A stretch of 64,000 bases of DNA, taken from contig VMEE01000071.1 of the NCBI GenBank assembly GCA_009910795.1, positions 1-64,000 of the forward strand. The letters run 5' to 3'. This document shows, in pieces, positions 1 through 11,232 of the stretch. The stretch is from Dehalobacter sp. CP (GTDB lineage Bacteria; Bacillota_B; Desulfitobacteriia; Desulfitobacteriales; Syntrophobotulaceae). Within the stretch, counting starts at the first letter, position 1. Every line of letters starts with the position of its first letter. A program made the position numbers and the translations under genes. The notes beneath the pieces are model-generated. The model did no database searches, was not told where the DNA came from, and saw nothing but the letters and a program-made list of their open reading frames with translations.

Positions 1-89
1 TGGCGGAGAAGGTGGGATTCGAACCCACGTGCCCTCGCGGACAACCGCATTTCGAGTGCGGCGCGTTATGACCACTTCGCTACTTCTCC
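1..89 (-). tRNA. tRNA-Ser (anticodon CGA)
   Basis: Read on the minus strand, the acceptor arm GGAGAAG pairs with CTTCTCC and is followed by G and an encoded CCA at the window edge. The anticodon arm is CCGCA-CTCGAAA-TGCGG, so the anticodon is CGA. A long variable arm (class II) is present, as expected for serine. It lies downstream of tadA on the same strand. Confidence 0.95.
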
Positions 90-129
90 ATGATAAATAT
101 AATATTTTTAAAACCTATAGGGTTTTGCT

Positions 130-585
130 TTAGGCTTTGGTACGTTTTTCCCGGAAATATTGTTTTAACAGTACTGAGCATTCTTCTTCCAAGACGCCTG
201 CCGTGACTTCAACTTTGTGATTCCAGCAGTTTCTGTTCAGTACATTCATCACGGACTCAACAGCGCCGCCTTTGGCATCCGTCGCTCCGTAGACCAGGTG
301 TTTGAGCCTAGCTTGAAGAATCGCGCCGGCACACATCGGGCAGGGTTCCAGGGTGACATACAACGTCGCATCCGTCAGCCTCCAGTGACCCATCGCCTCG
401 GCTGCTCGCCGGATGGCGAGGATTTCGGCATGTCCTGTCGGGTCTTGTTTCTGCTCTTTTTCATTGAAGGCGACAGATAGAATTTGCTGATTCACGATAA
501 CGAGCGCGCCAACCGGAATCTCATTGCAGTCATAAGCCTTTTGGGCTTGGTCAAGCGCAAGTCTCATCCAATCTTCATGTTTCAT
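130..585 (-). CDS. tadA: tRNA-specific adenosine deaminase TadA
   Basis: A 151-residue zinc-dependent deaminase that converts the wobble adenosine A34 of tRNA-Arg(ACG) to inosine. The cytidine/deoxycytidylate deaminase signature is intact: H52-A53-E54 supplies a zinc ligand and the proton-shuttling Glu, and P81-C82-P83-M84-C85 supplies two zinc-ligand cysteines. Length fits the family. The gene lies between tRNA-Arg(CCU) upstream and tRNA-Ser(CGA) downstream on the same strand, so it may share transcripts with tRNA genes. A related free-base or nucleoside deaminase is the only real alternative, and the N-terminal NEIPVGA context favours TadA. Confidence 0.93.
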   Translation of the reverse strand: MKHEDWMRLALDQAQKAYDCNEIPVGALVIVNQQILSVAFNEKEQKQDPTGHAEILAIRRAAEAMGHWRLTDATLYVTLEPCPMCAGAILQARLKHLVYGATDAKGGAVESVMNVLNRNCWNHKVEVTAGVLEEECSVLLKQYFREKRTKA

Positions 586-708
586 TTCTCTCAGCCTCGA
601 ATACCATCCTGCCAGATCCGTAGAAGAATAAAAATATGCTGGACAGGAAATACAGATTCAGGATTGAAATAGTACGAGTACTTCTACCGTTCGCAACGGC
701 AAATCTGA

Positions 709-731
709 TAAAAAAAGGCCTTAAAACCTTT
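709..731 (-). terminator. Rho-independent terminator after tRNA-Arg
   Basis: On the minus strand AAAGG and CCTTT form a short stem around an 8-nt loop, followed at once by a run of T. It sits just downstream of tRNA-Arg(CCU), so it would separate the two upstream tRNA genes from tadA. Confidence 0.55.
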
Positions 732-740
732 GCGATATGA

Positions 741-819
741 TGGTGGCCCCGGGAGGACTCGAACCCCCGCAAGACAGGGTTTAGGAAACCCCCGCTCTAT
801 CCACCTGAGCTACGAGGCC
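741..819 (-). tRNA. tRNA-Arg (anticodon CCU)
   Basis: The minus strand reads GGCCTCG...CGGGGCC plus an encoded CCA. The anticodon stem GGGGT/ACCCT encloses loop TTCCTAA, giving anticodon CCT (CCU), and the T-loop TTCGAGT is standard. It is separated by 12 bp from the tRNA-Ser(UGA) gene upstream. Confidence 0.95.
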
Positions 820-831
820 ATATGGATTGCA

Positions 832-920
832 TGGCGGAGGGGGTGGGATTCGAACCCACGGCCCCTTTCGGAGTCACCGGTTTTCAAGACCGGCTCCTTA
901 AACCGCTCGGACACCCCTCC
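832..920 (-). tRNA. tRNA-Ser (anticodon UGA)
   Basis: Class II tRNA on the minus strand. Acceptor GGAGGGG pairs with CCCCTCC, the anticodon arm CCGGT-CTTGAAA-ACCGG gives anticodon TGA (UGA), and a long variable arm and encoded CCA are present. It is the first of the leftward tRNA-Ser/tRNA-Arg/tadA/tRNA-Ser group. Confidence 0.95.
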
Positions 921-1026
921 AGCAGTAAGACGATAGATAGTATAACATAAACTTTATAACTAAACAAGAAGCTGTTTGCGCCAATTTTAAACAATGAAGC
1001 AACAAACAATATAATAATCTAATTAC

Positions 1027-1047
1027 ATTAATGCTCTTAGCATTAAT
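1027..1047. repeat. Hairpin ATTAATGC-N5-GCATTAAT downstream of serS
   Basis: A perfect 8-bp inverted repeat with a 5-nt loop lies 21 bp past the serS stop codon. The A/T-rich tract (T-run on the minus strand) comes before the hairpin rather than after it, so this is not a standard intrinsic terminator. It may act as a 3'-end stabilising stem. Confidence 0.4.
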
Positions 1048-1067
1048 CAAAAAAACTTTATTCTAAT

Positions 1068-2333
1068 CTAACCGATAAATTCCGTGCCCATGTATGGAAC
1101 CAGTGCTTTCGGAATCCTGATTCTACCGTCTTCTTCCTGATAGTTCTCCAGAATAGCCGATACGGTCCTGCCGATGGCCAGTCCGCTGCCGTTTAAGGTA
1201 TGCACAAACTCCGGTTTTTCCTTAGGTCCGCGCCGAAAACGAATATTCGCTCTTCTGGCCTGAAAATCATTAAAATTGCTGCAGGAAGATATTTCCCTGT
1301 ACAGATTAAAGCTTGGCAGCCATACTTCAATGTCGTACGTTTTAGCAGAGCTGAATCCAAGATCGCCGGTGGATAAAACAATAACGCGGTAAGAAAGTTC
1401 CAGTTCCTGCAAAATCGCTTCAGCATCTGCGGTCAGCATCTCCAACTCCTGGAAGGAATTCTCCGGAAGGGAGAATTTGACAAGCTCGACCTTATTAAAC
1501 TGATGCTGGCGGATCAGCCCGCGGGTATCCCTCCCGGACGCTCCGGCTTCGGCGCGGAAACACGCGCTGTAGGCACAAAATCTAATCGGAAGCATATCTG
1601 CTTCAAGGATCTCATCTCTGTAAATATTGGTGACCGGTACCTCCGCTGTAGGAATCAGAAAATAATCAGTTTTTTCTACTTTAAAAGCGTCTTCTTCAAA
1701 TTTGGGCAGCTGGCCGGTGGAAAACATAGACTGCCGGTTGACCATAAACGGCGGAAAGACCTCCGTATAGCCTTTGGCGGCATGCCTGTCCATCATAAAA
1801 TTGATCAAGGCTCTTTCCAGGCGCGCTCCGAGCCCTTTGTAGAACGTAAATCGAGTCCCGGTTACTTTGCCGGCCCGGGCAAAATCCAAAATATCAAGTT
1901 TTTCCCCCAGCTCATAGTGGGCCAGCGGCTGAAATTCAAACTTCCTGGGTTCACCCCATTTGCGGACTTGGATGTTATCATTTTCATCTTTACCAACCGG
2001 AACAGATGCATCGGGAATATTCGGGATCAAATAGAGTACTTCCAGCATTTTTTGCTCGATCTCGTTTAAACTGTCATCCAGCGTTTTGATGTTCTGACCA
2101 ACCTCACGCATTTGAAGGATCAGCTCCTCGGCATCCTGCCCGCTTTTCTTTCGCCGGGCAACTTCTTCAGATACCTTATTGCGTTCCGCTTTCAGATTTT
2201 CCGCCTCAAATAAGATTTGCCGTCTTTTTTCCTCTTGGCGCAAAAAATCATCCAGGTTGATATCGGCACAGCGTTTCGCTAACGCTTCTTTGACAATCTC
2301 GGGATTGCTGCGCACAAATTTTAGATCGAGCAT
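1068..2333 (-). CDS. serS: Serine-tRNA ligase
   Basis: A 421-residue class II aminoacyl-tRNA synthetase that charges tRNA-Ser and tRNA-Sec with serine. Residues ~1-110 form the long antiparallel coiled coil that grips the tRNA variable arm (K/E-rich, [12 protein letters not shown]). The rest is the class II catalytic core, including motif 2 ([22 protein letters not shown]) and motif 3 near the C terminus ([19 protein letters not shown]). The gene starts 12 bp after pdxT on the same strand, so it is probably cotranscribed with pdxS-pdxT. No T-box leader is visible. Charging of tRNA-Sec links it functionally to the selB/tRNA-Sec locus at 22.7-25.5 kb. Confidence 0.97.
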   Translation of the reverse strand: MLDLKFVRSNPEIVKEALAKRCADINLDDFLRQEEKRRQILFEAENLKAERNKVSEEVARRKKSGQDAEELILQMREVGQNIKTLDDSLNEIEQKMLEVLYLIPNIPDASVPVGKDENDNIQVRKWGEPRKFEFQPLAHYELGEKLDILDFARAGKVTGTRFTFYKGLGARLERALINFMMDRHAAKGYTEVFPPFMVNRQSMFSTGQLPKFEEDAFKVEKTDYFLIPTAEVPVTNIYRDEILEADMLPIRFCAYSACFRAEAGASGRDTRGLIRQHQFNKVELVKFSLPENSFQELEMLTADAEAILQELELSYRVIVLSTGDLGFSSAKTYDIEVWLPSFNLYREISSCSNFNDFQARRANIRFRRGPKEKPEFVHTLNGSGLAIGRTVSAILENYQEEDGRIRIPKALVPYMGTEFIG

Positions 2334-2345
2334 AACGGGCCCCTC

Positions 2346-2936
2346 CTATTTTCGATACTGATCAACGATGTTAATGAAATATTCATGAATTCTGGTATCG
2401 TCGGTAAGCTCGGGATGAAACGCGCTGGCCAGAATATGATCATCCTGGACCAAGACAATCTTTCCGGCATATGCGGCCAGCACATCCACCTCCGGACCTG
2501 CTTCCGTCACATACGGCGCGCGGATGAATACGGCCCGCAAATTTCCGCCTTTTAGTCCCTTAACCGGGATATCCGCTTCAAAACTCGCAATCTGCCGGCC
2601 AAAAGCATTTCGTTTGACGGAAATATCCAGAAGCCCCAAAGAATACTGGCTACTCTGGTCAATTCTTTTACTGAGCAGAATCATGCCGGCGCATGTCCCA
2701 AAAATGGGGAAACCTTCACCAGCCATTTCTGCAATTTTGTCGCCAAAACCGTCAATTTCGAGCTGCTTGCCAATGGCTGTGCTTTCCCCGCCGGGAATAA
2801 TCAGTCCGCTGATTTCTTTTAAATCATCGACGCTGCGGACTTCAACTCCTCCAACTCCAAGTTTTTCCAAAGATCTGCAGTGCTCGCGAAAAGCGCCCTG
2901 GATAGCCAGGACACCAATCTTCTTTTTCATGCTCAC
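2346..2936 (-). CDS. pdxT: Pyridoxal 5'-phosphate synthase glutaminase subunit PdxT
   Basis: A 196-residue class I glutamine amidotransferase. It hydrolyses glutamine and channels ammonia to PdxS in the deoxyxylulose-5-phosphate-independent PLP synthase. The catalytic triad is visible: nucleophile C82 in FGTCAG, and H174 and E176 in FHPEL. The oxyanion-region motif GGEST is at residues 49-53. The start codon overlaps the pdxS stop by 4 bp, so the two are translationally coupled. A second Met lies two codons in (MSM) and cannot be excluded as the start. Confidence 0.96.
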   Translation of the reverse strand: MSMKKKIGVLAIQGAFREHCRSLEKLGVGGVEVRSVDDLKEISGLIIPGGESTAIGKQLEIDGFGDKIAEMAGEGFPIFGTCAGMILLSKRIDQSSQYSLGLLDISVKRNAFGRQIASFEADIPVKGLKGGNLRAVFIRAPYVTEAGPEVDVLAAYAGKIVLVQDDHILASAFHPELTDDTRIHEYFINIVDQYRK

Positions 2937-3817
2937 CAGCCCCGATCCTGCATTCTTTCCTCCGGAGCAATCGAGGAAATCTCCAGACCTGGCATTGCTT
3001 CACCGATTTCTTCAGAAAGCTTGGCCAGCATGTCCGGATCATTGTGATGGGTGGTTGCGAGAACGATCGCTCTGGCTCTCTTGGCTGGTTCAGAGGATTT
3101 AAATATGCCGGAGCCAACAAAAATACCGTCGCAACCCAGCTGCATCATGAGGGCCGCATCAGCCGGTGTTGCGATTCCGCCTGCGGCAAAATTTACAACC
3201 GGCAGTTTGCCGTGTTCGGCAACATATAGAACCAAATCGTAGGGTGCGGCCATTTCCTTGGCTGCGGTCATCAGTTCCTCTTTCGGCATGGTGGTCAGAC
3301 GGCGGATATCGGCCATAACCGTCCGCATATGACGCACTGCCTCAACCACATTGCCTGTTCCGGGCTCACCTTTGGTGCGGATCATCGCGGCACCCTCGCC
3401 AATCCGACGCAGGGCTTCACCGAGATTGCGCGCACCGCAGACAAATGGAACTTTAAAATTATGCTTGTCAATGTGATAAAGGTCGTCGGCAGGAGTCAGA
3501 ACTTCGCTCTCATCGATGTAATCCGCGCCAAGTGCTTCCAGGATCCGGGCTTCGACAAAGTGTCCGATTCTTGCTTTAGCCATAACTGGAATGGTTACAG
3601 CCTCCATGATTTTTTTAACAATGGTCGGATCGGCCATTCTTGCCACACCGCCTGCTGCCCGGATATCAGAGGGCACTCTTTCCAGGGCCATAACTGCACA
3701 GGCCCCGGCTTCCTCCGCTATTTTTGCCTGCTCGGGTGTTGTGACATCCATAATGACGCCGCCTTTTAACATCTCCGCCAAGCCTGTTTTTACTTTCCAT
3801 GAAGCTACCTCAACCAT
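2933..3817 (-). CDS. pdxS: Pyridoxal 5'-phosphate synthase subunit PdxS
   Basis: A 294-residue (beta/alpha)8-barrel synthase that condenses ribose 5-phosphate, glyceraldehyde 3-phosphate and PdxT-derived ammonia to PLP. The highly conserved segments [32 protein letters not shown] and [12 protein letters not shown] (catalytic lysine region) are all present, and the length is typical. It heads the pdxS-pdxT-serS transcription unit, with a GGAGGA ribosome-binding site just upstream. PLP made here would serve HemL at the right end of the window only indirectly, because HemL is PLP-dependent while the genes are unlinked. Confidence 0.97.
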   Translation of the reverse strand: MVEVASWKVKTGLAEMLKGGVIMDVTTPEQAKIAEEAGACAVMALERVPSDIRAAGGVARMADPTIVKKIMEAVTIPVMAKARIGHFVEARILEALGADYIDESEVLTPADDLYHIDKHNFKVPFVCGARNLGEALRRIGEGAAMIRTKGEPGTGNVVEAVRHMRTVMADIRRLTTMPKEELMTAAKEMAAPYDLVLYVAEHGKLPVVNFAAGGIATPADAALMMQLGCDGIFVGSGIFKSSEPAKRARAIVLATTHHNDPDMLAKLSEEIGEAMPGLEISSIAPEERMQDRGW

Positions 3818-3885
3818 GAATGATTCCTCCTAATAGATCTGTTAATCGTCCTATTGTTCCCTGTTAACATCATTTTATTAATCGT

Positions 3886-6354
3886 TTATTCTTCTTCTTT
3901 GCTTACAAATTTAGCTACGGCCACGACCTTGCTTTCACCGGTTCTCATGGCAGTGACTCCCTGGGCCGATCTCCCCTGGACGGAGATGCCGCTGACTTCC
4001 TGACGGATCACAATACCTTCATCGGTAATGACCATCAGTTCTTGATCGGCGGTGACGACCTTGACGGCGGCCAGAGGCCCAGTCTTAGAAGTGACTCTGT
4101 GCCCGATAATGCCTTTGCCACCACGTCCCTGGATCCGGAATTCACTGAGTTCGCTTCGTTTAGCAAAGCCATTCTCGGTAACGGTCAGCAATTCCAAATC
4201 ACTAGCGGTTTTATCCACGACATCCATGGCAATGACATAATCATCTTTCCTGAGAGAGATTCCTCTTACGCCGCGGGCTGTCCGTCCCATGGCTCTGACA
4301 TCTTCCTCAGAGAAACGAATCGCCAAGCCCAGACGGGTTGCAATCACGACATCATCATCTTGTTTCGTGAGGCGCACGCCGATCAGTTCGTCATTTTCAT
4401 CCAGCGTCAGCGCAATCAAGCCATCACTTCTTTTTGTGTCGTAATCCTGGAGCGAAGTCTTTTTGACAATCCCGTTTTTCGTTGCTGTCAGCAGGTTGAA
4501 TTGGTCTTTAAACTCCTTGACAGCAATCGTCGCAGTGACTTTTTCATCCTGCGCAAGACTCAAAAGGTTCACAATCGCAGTCCCTTTAGCGGTCCGGCTT
4601 GCCTCAGGTATTTCATGCGCCCGTAGACGGTAAACCTTGCCACGTGAAGTGAAGAAAAGAATATGATGATGTGTCGAGGCAATAAACAGGCTCTCCACAA
4701 AATCATTTTCTCCGGTAGACATGCCGTTGACACCACGTCCACCTCTTCTCTGACTGTGATAGGTGTTTAAGGGCAGTCTTTTGATATACCCTCTGTGTGT
4801 GACCGTAATTACGACGTCCTCATCCGCGATCAGATCTTCAATTTCCATCTTCGTCGCATCAAAGGTAATTTCTGAACGTCTCGGGTCCGCAAATTTATCC
4901 CTGATTTCCTTCAGTTCAGTTTTAATAATTCCACGAACCATTTTGTCCGAATTCAAAACTGCCGTCAGGTAAGCAATCTCATCCATCAGCCTTTGATACT
5001 GGGCATCCAGTTTTTCACGTTCCAAACCAGTCAGGCGCTTTAAGCGCATGTCCATAATCGCCTGGGCCTGTCTGTCGCTGAAATCAAAGCGCAGGATCAG
5101 TTTGGCTTTGGCGATGTCATCATCCTTGGAAGAACGAATGATCTCAATGACTTCATCGATATAGTCCAGCGCCTTGCGCAGTCCTTCAACAATATGTGCC
5201 TCATCTTCTGCTTTCTTCAGTTCAAACCGGCTGCGCCGGACAATAACTTCCTTTTGGTGTTTGATAAAATATTCCAGAATTTCCTGCAGGTTGAGTACTT
5301 TCGGGGTATTGTCAACCAGCGCCAGCATATTGATCCCGAAGCTATCTTCCATCTGGGTATGCTTATACAACTGATTCAGAATGACCTGAGGTGTAACATC
5401 CCTGCGCAGTTCAATCACAATACGAATCCCTTTCATTGTGGTCTCATCGCGCAAATCGGTAATACCTTCGATTTTCTTTTCCTGAACAAGTTCAGCTATC
5501 TTTTCAATCAGCCGGGACTTATTGACCACATACGGAATTTCCGTAACAACGATCTGCATTTTCCCATTTTTTTCGATTTTTTCGATATTGGCCTTCGCCC
5601 GGACCTTGATTGATCCCCTGCCAGTCGTGTACGCGCTGATGATTCCTTCCGTGCCCATGATTTGGGCACCGGTCGGAAAATCAGGTCCTTTAATAAATTT
5701 CATCAGATCTCTGATTCCAGGTCGAGGTGCTCCGTCTTCGTTATCCTCACTGTCCATCAAATATACTACGCCATCGATGACTTCGCCCAGATTGTGCGGC
5801 GGTATATTCGTGGCCATCCCGACAGCAATTCCGGAAGAACCGTTAACCAATAGATTCGGAAATTTCGCCGGCAAAACGTCCGGCTCTTTTTCTCTTTCAT
5901 CATAGTTTGGACTAAAATTGACGGTATCCTTATCAATATCAGCCAGCATATACGTAGCCAGCGGAGCCATCTTCATCTCTGTATAACGCATGGCAGCCGC
6001 TGAATCGCCATCGATGGAACCAAAGTTGCCATGTCCGTCAATTAAAGGATAACGGCTGGAAAAATTCTGAGCCAGCCTGACAGCCGCATCATAGATCGAA
6101 GAATCTCCATGCGGATGAAATTTACCCATGCAATCTCCGACCAGTCGGGCCGATTTGCTATAACCTTTATTCGGGTGCATCCCTAACTCATTCATCGCAT
6201 AAAGAATTCTGCGATGAACCGGTTTCAAGCCGTCGCGTACATCAGGCAAGGCCCTGCTGACAATAACGCTCATGGAATAATCTATAAACGATTTTTTTAA
6301 TTCATCTGAAATCTCAATGGGCAAAACTTTGCCGTTAAAAAGTTCCATAGACAT
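3886..6354 (-). CDS. gyrA: DNA gyrase subunit A
   Basis: An 822-residue DNA-breaking/rejoining subunit of gyrase, introducing negative supercoils with GyrB. The N-terminal winged-helix/tower region includes the catalytic Tyr124 (AAMRYTE). The quinolone-determining region has S85 and D89 ([10 protein letters not shown]), the wild-type residues at positions equivalent to E. coli S83 and D87. The C-terminal beta-pinwheel carries the GyrA box QRRGGRG, which separates GyrA from ParC. The gene starts 14 bp after gyrB, indicating a gyrB-gyrA operon. Confidence 0.98.
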   Translation of the reverse strand: MSMELFNGKVLPIEISDELKKSFIDYSMSVIVSRALPDVRDGLKPVHRRILYAMNELGMHPNKGYSKSARLVGDCMGKFHPHGDSSIYDAAVRLAQNFSSRYPLIDGHGNFGSIDGDSAAAMRYTEMKMAPLATYMLADIDKDTVNFSPNYDEREKEPDVLPAKFPNLLVNGSSGIAVGMATNIPPHNLGEVIDGVVYLMDSEDNEDGAPRPGIRDLMKFIKGPDFPTGAQIMGTEGIISAYTTGRGSIKVRAKANIEKIEKNGKMQIVVTEIPYVVNKSRLIEKIAELVQEKKIEGITDLRDETTMKGIRIVIELRRDVTPQVILNQLYKHTQMEDSFGINMLALVDNTPKVLNLQEILEYFIKHQKEVIVRRSRFELKKAEDEAHIVEGLRKALDYIDEVIEIIRSSKDDDIAKAKLILRFDFSDRQAQAIMDMRLKRLTGLEREKLDAQYQRLMDEIAYLTAVLNSDKMVRGIIKTELKEIRDKFADPRRSEITFDATKMEIEDLIADEDVVITVTHRGYIKRLPLNTYHSQRRGGRGVNGMSTGENDFVESLFIASTHHHILFFTSRGKVYRLRAHEIPEASRTAKGTAIVNLLSLAQDEKVTATIAVKEFKDQFNLLTATKNGIVKKTSLQDYDTKRSDGLIALTLDENDELIGVRLTKQDDDVVIATRLGLAIRFSEEDVRAMGRTARGVRGISLRKDDYVIAMDVVDKTASDLELLTVTENGFAKRSELSEFRIQGRGGKGIIGHRVTSKTGPLAAVKVVTADQELMVITDEGIVIRQEVSGISVQGRSAQGVTAMRTGESKVVAVAKFVSKEEE

Positions 6355-6368
6355 GAATCAACGCTCCT

Positions 6369-8321
<1,953 letters not shown>

Positions 8322-8339
8322 TTATCCTTTAACCTTAAT

Positions 8340-8368
8340 ATTATACTATAAAATCTGCTTTCATTCAA
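8340..8368 (-). promoter_or_regulatory. Sigma-A type promoter of gyrBA
   Basis: On the minus strand a -35 TTGAAT and a perfect -10 TATAAT are separated by 17 bp, ending 36 bp before the gyrB start codon. It follows the remB-side hairpin at 8376-8397, consistent with gyrBA being a separate transcription unit from dnaN-recF-remB. Confidence 0.7.
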
Positions 8369-8375
8369 ATATGAA

Positions 8376-8397
8376 GACCTCCCAGCTTCCGGAGGTC
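8376..8397 (-). terminator. Hairpin between remB and gyrB
   Basis: A perfect 7-bp stem GACCTCC/GGAGGTC with an 8-nt loop. On the minus strand it is followed by a weak T-containing tract (TTCATATTTG), so it may end the dnaA-side transcript. The T-run is poor, so termination is only a moderate inference. Confidence 0.45.
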
Positions 8398-8506
8398 AAT
8401 AAAACAACGAATCGTCTTCCTTAAAGAAAATTTGGCTGGCGCCAATCCTTTGGCAGAAGTCCTAGCAGTCTAGCTGTATCAAAAAGTACTTACATTTGCA
8501 AATACA

Positions 8507-8761
8507 CTAAATAATACTTCCACTTTGTGATCTTTTCATTAACGTTGACGAAGAAATCGGAGACAGATAATATTCCGAATCCGTCATCACAAAGGATTTC
8601 TCTTTTCCTTTTTCCGTAATATTCTGTACGGTTCCCTTTTTCATCATTTTATTTAACAAACTGCGGGAAATCTGGTTGCTTCCTGCTTTATCCAAATCAA
8701 GGATCAGAATGATTTTGTCTTTTCTCACCATAATATTATTACCGATGTGTAGAAACATCAA
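8507..8761 (-). CDS. remB: RemB-like (DUF370) extracellular matrix regulator
   Basis: An 84-residue small basic protein of the DUF370/RemA-RemB family, known in Bacillus as yaaB between recF and gyrB. Here it sits in the same place: it abuts recF (start at 8761, recF stop at 8762) and precedes gyrB. The family pattern is visible: N-terminal MFLHIGN and a C-terminal SFVMTDSEYYLSPISSSTLMKR segment. RemA relatives bind DNA as oligomers to control matrix and osmoprotection genes. Whether this protein binds DNA is not shown by the sequence. Two consecutive Met codons make the start ambiguous by one residue. Confidence 0.85.
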   Translation of the reverse strand: MMFLHIGNNIMVRKDKIILILDLDKAGSNQISRSLLNKMMKKGTVQNITEKGKEKSFVMTDSEYYLSPISSSTLMKRSQSGSII

Positions 8762-9859
8762 CTATTTCCTCCTTATATTTCCATTAGATACCTGATATAC
8801 CACTGCTTTCTGATTCGCAATCCTGTCATCTGCACCAGTCATAGTGATGATCGTCTGTTTTTGCAGGGTATTAATATACTCAATTAAATAGTCCCTCCGA
8901 TATTCATCCAATTCAGAAAGAACATCATCCAGCAGTAAAATCGGATATTCATCTTTTTCATTCCGGATGATTTCCATTTCAGCCAGCTTTAAACTGAGCA
9001 CCAGAGAACGCTGCTGACCTTGAGATGCAAATATTCTTGTATCATTTCCATTCAGATAAATAATTATTTCGTCGCGGTGGGGTCCGAACAATACAGCTTT
9101 TCTCTCAATTTCCTGCATCATTTTTTTCTCAAGTATCTCCGGAAAGCTTTGTAAAGCCTGCTCTAAATCCTTTTTTCCTAAGGCTTGATAAACGATATCG
9201 AGATGGTCCTCATCCGAAAAAATGCTTTGAAATATCTTTCTGCAGTGGGTATTCAGTTTATCTGTAAATTCAGATCGATTAATGATAATTTTGGAACCGA
9301 TCGCACAAATTTGCTCATTCCAGGCCTGGAGCTGAATTCTTAACAGATTAATATTTCTTTCGTTTTTCAAAAGAATATTTTTCTGGTGAACAGCCCTTAA
9401 ATAAGCATTGAGCAGGGCAAAATGCGTAGGTCTAATCTGGGCAATCAGCAGATCAATAAAACGCCTTCTTTCGTTGGGTCCTTTTTTAACAATATTTAAA
9501 TCATCCGGATAAAAAGAAACCCCATTGACTGTACCAACGTAATCTGAAAGACGTTTACAAGCCAATTGGTTAATCTTCATGACTTTTTTTCCGGTTTCGT
9601 AATAACTCTCCAGCATGAAGAGCCTTTCTGAAACTAGAAAAGAACCTGAAAGATAAAAATTTTTCTCCCCCCAGCGTATTAAATCATTTTCTGACTTACA
9701 GCGGGCCGATTTACCGCTAATAAGATACCCGATTCCTTCAAGGATATTCGTTTTTCCCTGACCGTTGGAACCCATTAGCAAGTTGATTCCCGGCTGGAAG
9801 TCAATCTTTTGTTCTTTATAATTTCTGAAATTAACCAAATATAAGTCTTTAATATACAT
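8762..9859 (-). CDS. recF: DNA replication and repair protein RecF
   Basis: A 365-residue SMC-like ABC ATPase that loads RecA at single-strand gaps together with RecO and RecR. Walker A is at residues 30-37 (GSNGQGKT), the signature-like motif is SQGQQRSLVLSLKLAE, and Walker B is LLLDDVLSELD. Gap to dnaN is 21 bp. In B. subtilis a small S4-domain gene (yaaA) separates dnaN and recF. It is absent here. Confidence 0.97.
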   Translation of the reverse strand: MYIKDLYLVNFRNYKEQKIDFQPGINLLMGSNGQGKTNILEGIGYLISGKSARCKSENDLIRWGEKNFYLSGSFLVSERLFMLESYYETGKKVMKINQLACKRLSDYVGTVNGVSFYPDDLNIVKKGPNERRRFIDLLIAQIRPTHFALLNAYLRAVHQKNILLKNERNINLLRIQLQAWNEQICAIGSKIIINRSEFTDKLNTHCRKIFQSIFSDEDHLDIVYQALGKKDLEQALQSFPEILEKKMMQEIERKAVLFGPHRDEIIIYLNGNDTRIFASQGQQRSLVLSLKLAEMEIIRNEKDEYPILLLDDVLSELDEYRRDYLIEYINTLQKQTIITMTGADDRIANQKAVVYQVSNGNIRRK

Positions 9860-9880
9860 GTTTAAACACGAATCATCATG

Positions 9881-10978
9881 CTAATTTCTTAGCGGTAGAA
9901 CTAAACATAAGTATTTATCATTACTTTCGGGCCTGAAGATACAGGGACTAGATGATCCCGAAACTTCCATAACCACGTTTTCGGTGTCAACAACTTTAAG
10001 CAGGTCGATGATATACTTGGCATTAAAAGATATTGCAACGTCCTCTCCATTCTGTTCTACTTCGAGCTGTTCAAATACTTTACCCATTTCCGAAAAATGA
10101 TTGATGTTAATATGGGAATTCTCAATATTAAAACGGACCGTATTGGTCTTCAAGTAATTGTCTTTGGATAAAAGAGAGGCTCTTTCTACTGCATCCATCA
10201 ATTTTCGAGTATATATCAAAAGTTTCGTGTTGCATGTTGCCGGAATAACCTGTTTGTAGCTTGGAAACTGTCCTTCAATCAGACGGGTGACAATTTGAAC
10301 CTGGTTAAATTTAAAAATAATTCTGGAATTGTTAAAACTGATTAAAATACTGTCATCATCTTCTATTAGCCTATAAATCTCATGCAAGGTCTTGGCTGGA
10401 ATAATCCCGTTGAACTCTTTCTGATTTCCATGCAAAACTTCATTGCTGAGTGCCAGTCGGTGCGTATCTGTTCCGACAAGTGTTATATTTTCTTTATTCA
10501 CCTGAAGCAGCACGCCGGTAAAAACAGGTCTGGTTTCTTCGACTGAACAGGCGAATATCGTCTTACGAATCATACTTTTAAAAAGTAAAGCCGGAAGTTC
10601 AATACTTTCATTGGATTCAATATCAGAAATCTCAGGATACTCTTCAGGATCATATCCGTTTACCGCAAAATCAGAGGAATCGTAAAAGATATTAATATTA
10701 TTGTCAGTGCTTTCAATTTTAATTTCGGTATCCGGAAGCTTCCTGGCAATTTCTGAAAAAAGCTTGGCCGGTAAAACAACTTGTCCTTCTTCCTGAACAT
10801 TGACCGGAACCTGGCAGCGGATGCCAATTTCCAGATCAGTGGCTTCAAACCAAAGGTTTTGTCTTTCTGCTCTCAGCCTGACTCCTTGAAGTATAGGAAG
10901 CGTATTTTTAGAGGACACTGCTCTTTGTACAGTGTTGATTCCTAAAATCAAATCTTCCTTTTTGCATAAGATTTTCAT
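9881..10978 (-). CDS. dnaN: DNA polymerase III beta sliding clamp
   Basis: A 365-residue protein forming the dimeric ring clamp that tethers replicative polymerase to DNA. Three tandem clamp domains of about 120 residues fit the length. Recognisable segments are LPILQGVRLRA near the N terminus, GTDTHRLALS in the second domain and the C-terminal YLCLVLPLRN, close to the family LxMPxR end. A good GGAGG ribosome-binding site precedes the start. It lies 254 bp downstream of dnaA. Confidence 0.97.
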   Translation of the reverse strand: MKILCKKEDLILGINTVQRAVSSKNTLPILQGVRLRAERQNLWFEATDLEIGIRCQVPVNVQEEGQVVLPAKLFSEIARKLPDTEIKIESTDNNINIFYDSSDFAVNGYDPEEYPEISDIESNESIELPALLFKSMIRKTIFACSVEETRPVFTGVLLQVNKENITLVGTDTHRLALSNEVLHGNQKEFNGIIPAKTLHEIYRLIEDDDSILISFNNSRIIFKFNQVQIVTRLIEGQFPSYKQVIPATCNTKLLIYTRKLMDAVERASLLSKDNYLKTNTVRFNIENSHININHFSEMGKVFEQLEVEQNGEDVAISFNAKYIIDLLKVVDTENVVMEVSGSSSPCIFRPESNDKYLCLVLPLRN

Positions 10979-11023
10979 CGGATACCTCCTATGTATTCTG
11001 ACTCCAATTCAAAATTATAACAT

Positions 11024-11053
11024 AACTATTCACTATTCATAATAAGATATTAA
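11024..11053 (-). promoter_or_regulatory. Possible dnaN promoter
   Basis: On the minus strand a perfect -10 TATAAT (11024-11029) has a weak -35 TTAATA 18 bp upstream, 46 bp before the dnaN start. It would let dnaN-recF-remB be transcribed separately from dnaA. The -10 is convincing, the -35 only moderate. Confidence 0.45.
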
Positions 11054-11054
11054 T

Positions 11055-11078
11055 TTAGTAGTAACCGTAGTAGTATAG
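11055..11078 (-). other. DnaA-trio-like element (predicted unwinding site)
   Basis: Read on the minus strand, this stretch contains CTATACTACTACGG followed by TTACTACTAA, a run of CTA/TTA trinucleotides. It begins 10 bp past the consensus DnaA box at 11089-11097 and runs into AT-rich DNA. In B. subtilis the DnaA-trio (repeated 3'-GAT-5' on the bound strand) occupies this position and directs DnaA onto single-stranded DNA during origin melting. Assignment is by pattern and position. Confidence 0.6.
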
Positions 11079-11088
11079 CGTTAAAAAT

Positions 11089-11181
11089 TGTGGATAAAAG
11101 GATCTGAAAAGCTAATTATAGTTTCTGTCTGATTGGATAAAAGTATTGATATCATGTGGAAATGATGGAAAGATATCCACA
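11089..11181. other. DnaA-box cluster between dnaA and dnaN
   Basis: Contains a perfect DnaA box (TGTGGATAA on the plus strand at 11089-11097, i.e. TTATCCACA on minus) and a one-mismatch box ATATCCACA at 11173-11181. Two-mismatch sites lie between them (TTGGATAA near 11133-11140, TGTGGAAAT at 11155-11163). With the trio-like element next to it, this is the likely oriC core. Confidence 0.75.
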
Positions 11182-11232
11182 ATTTTTAATATAAGGTGTG
11201 TTTAAATAAATAAAATAAAGGTTCATCAGGTT

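Noticed and set aside
730..936. 68-codon plus-strand reading frame (reads GRTRTPARQG... WRRGWDSNPRPLSESP)
   Set aside because: It is an antisense translation of tRNA-Arg and tRNA-Ser. This type of tRNA-derived phrase is a familiar annotation artefact.
4042..4626. Long reading frames antisense to gyrA and other core genes
   Set aside because: Shadows of well-conserved genes with no ribosome-binding site or recognisable product.
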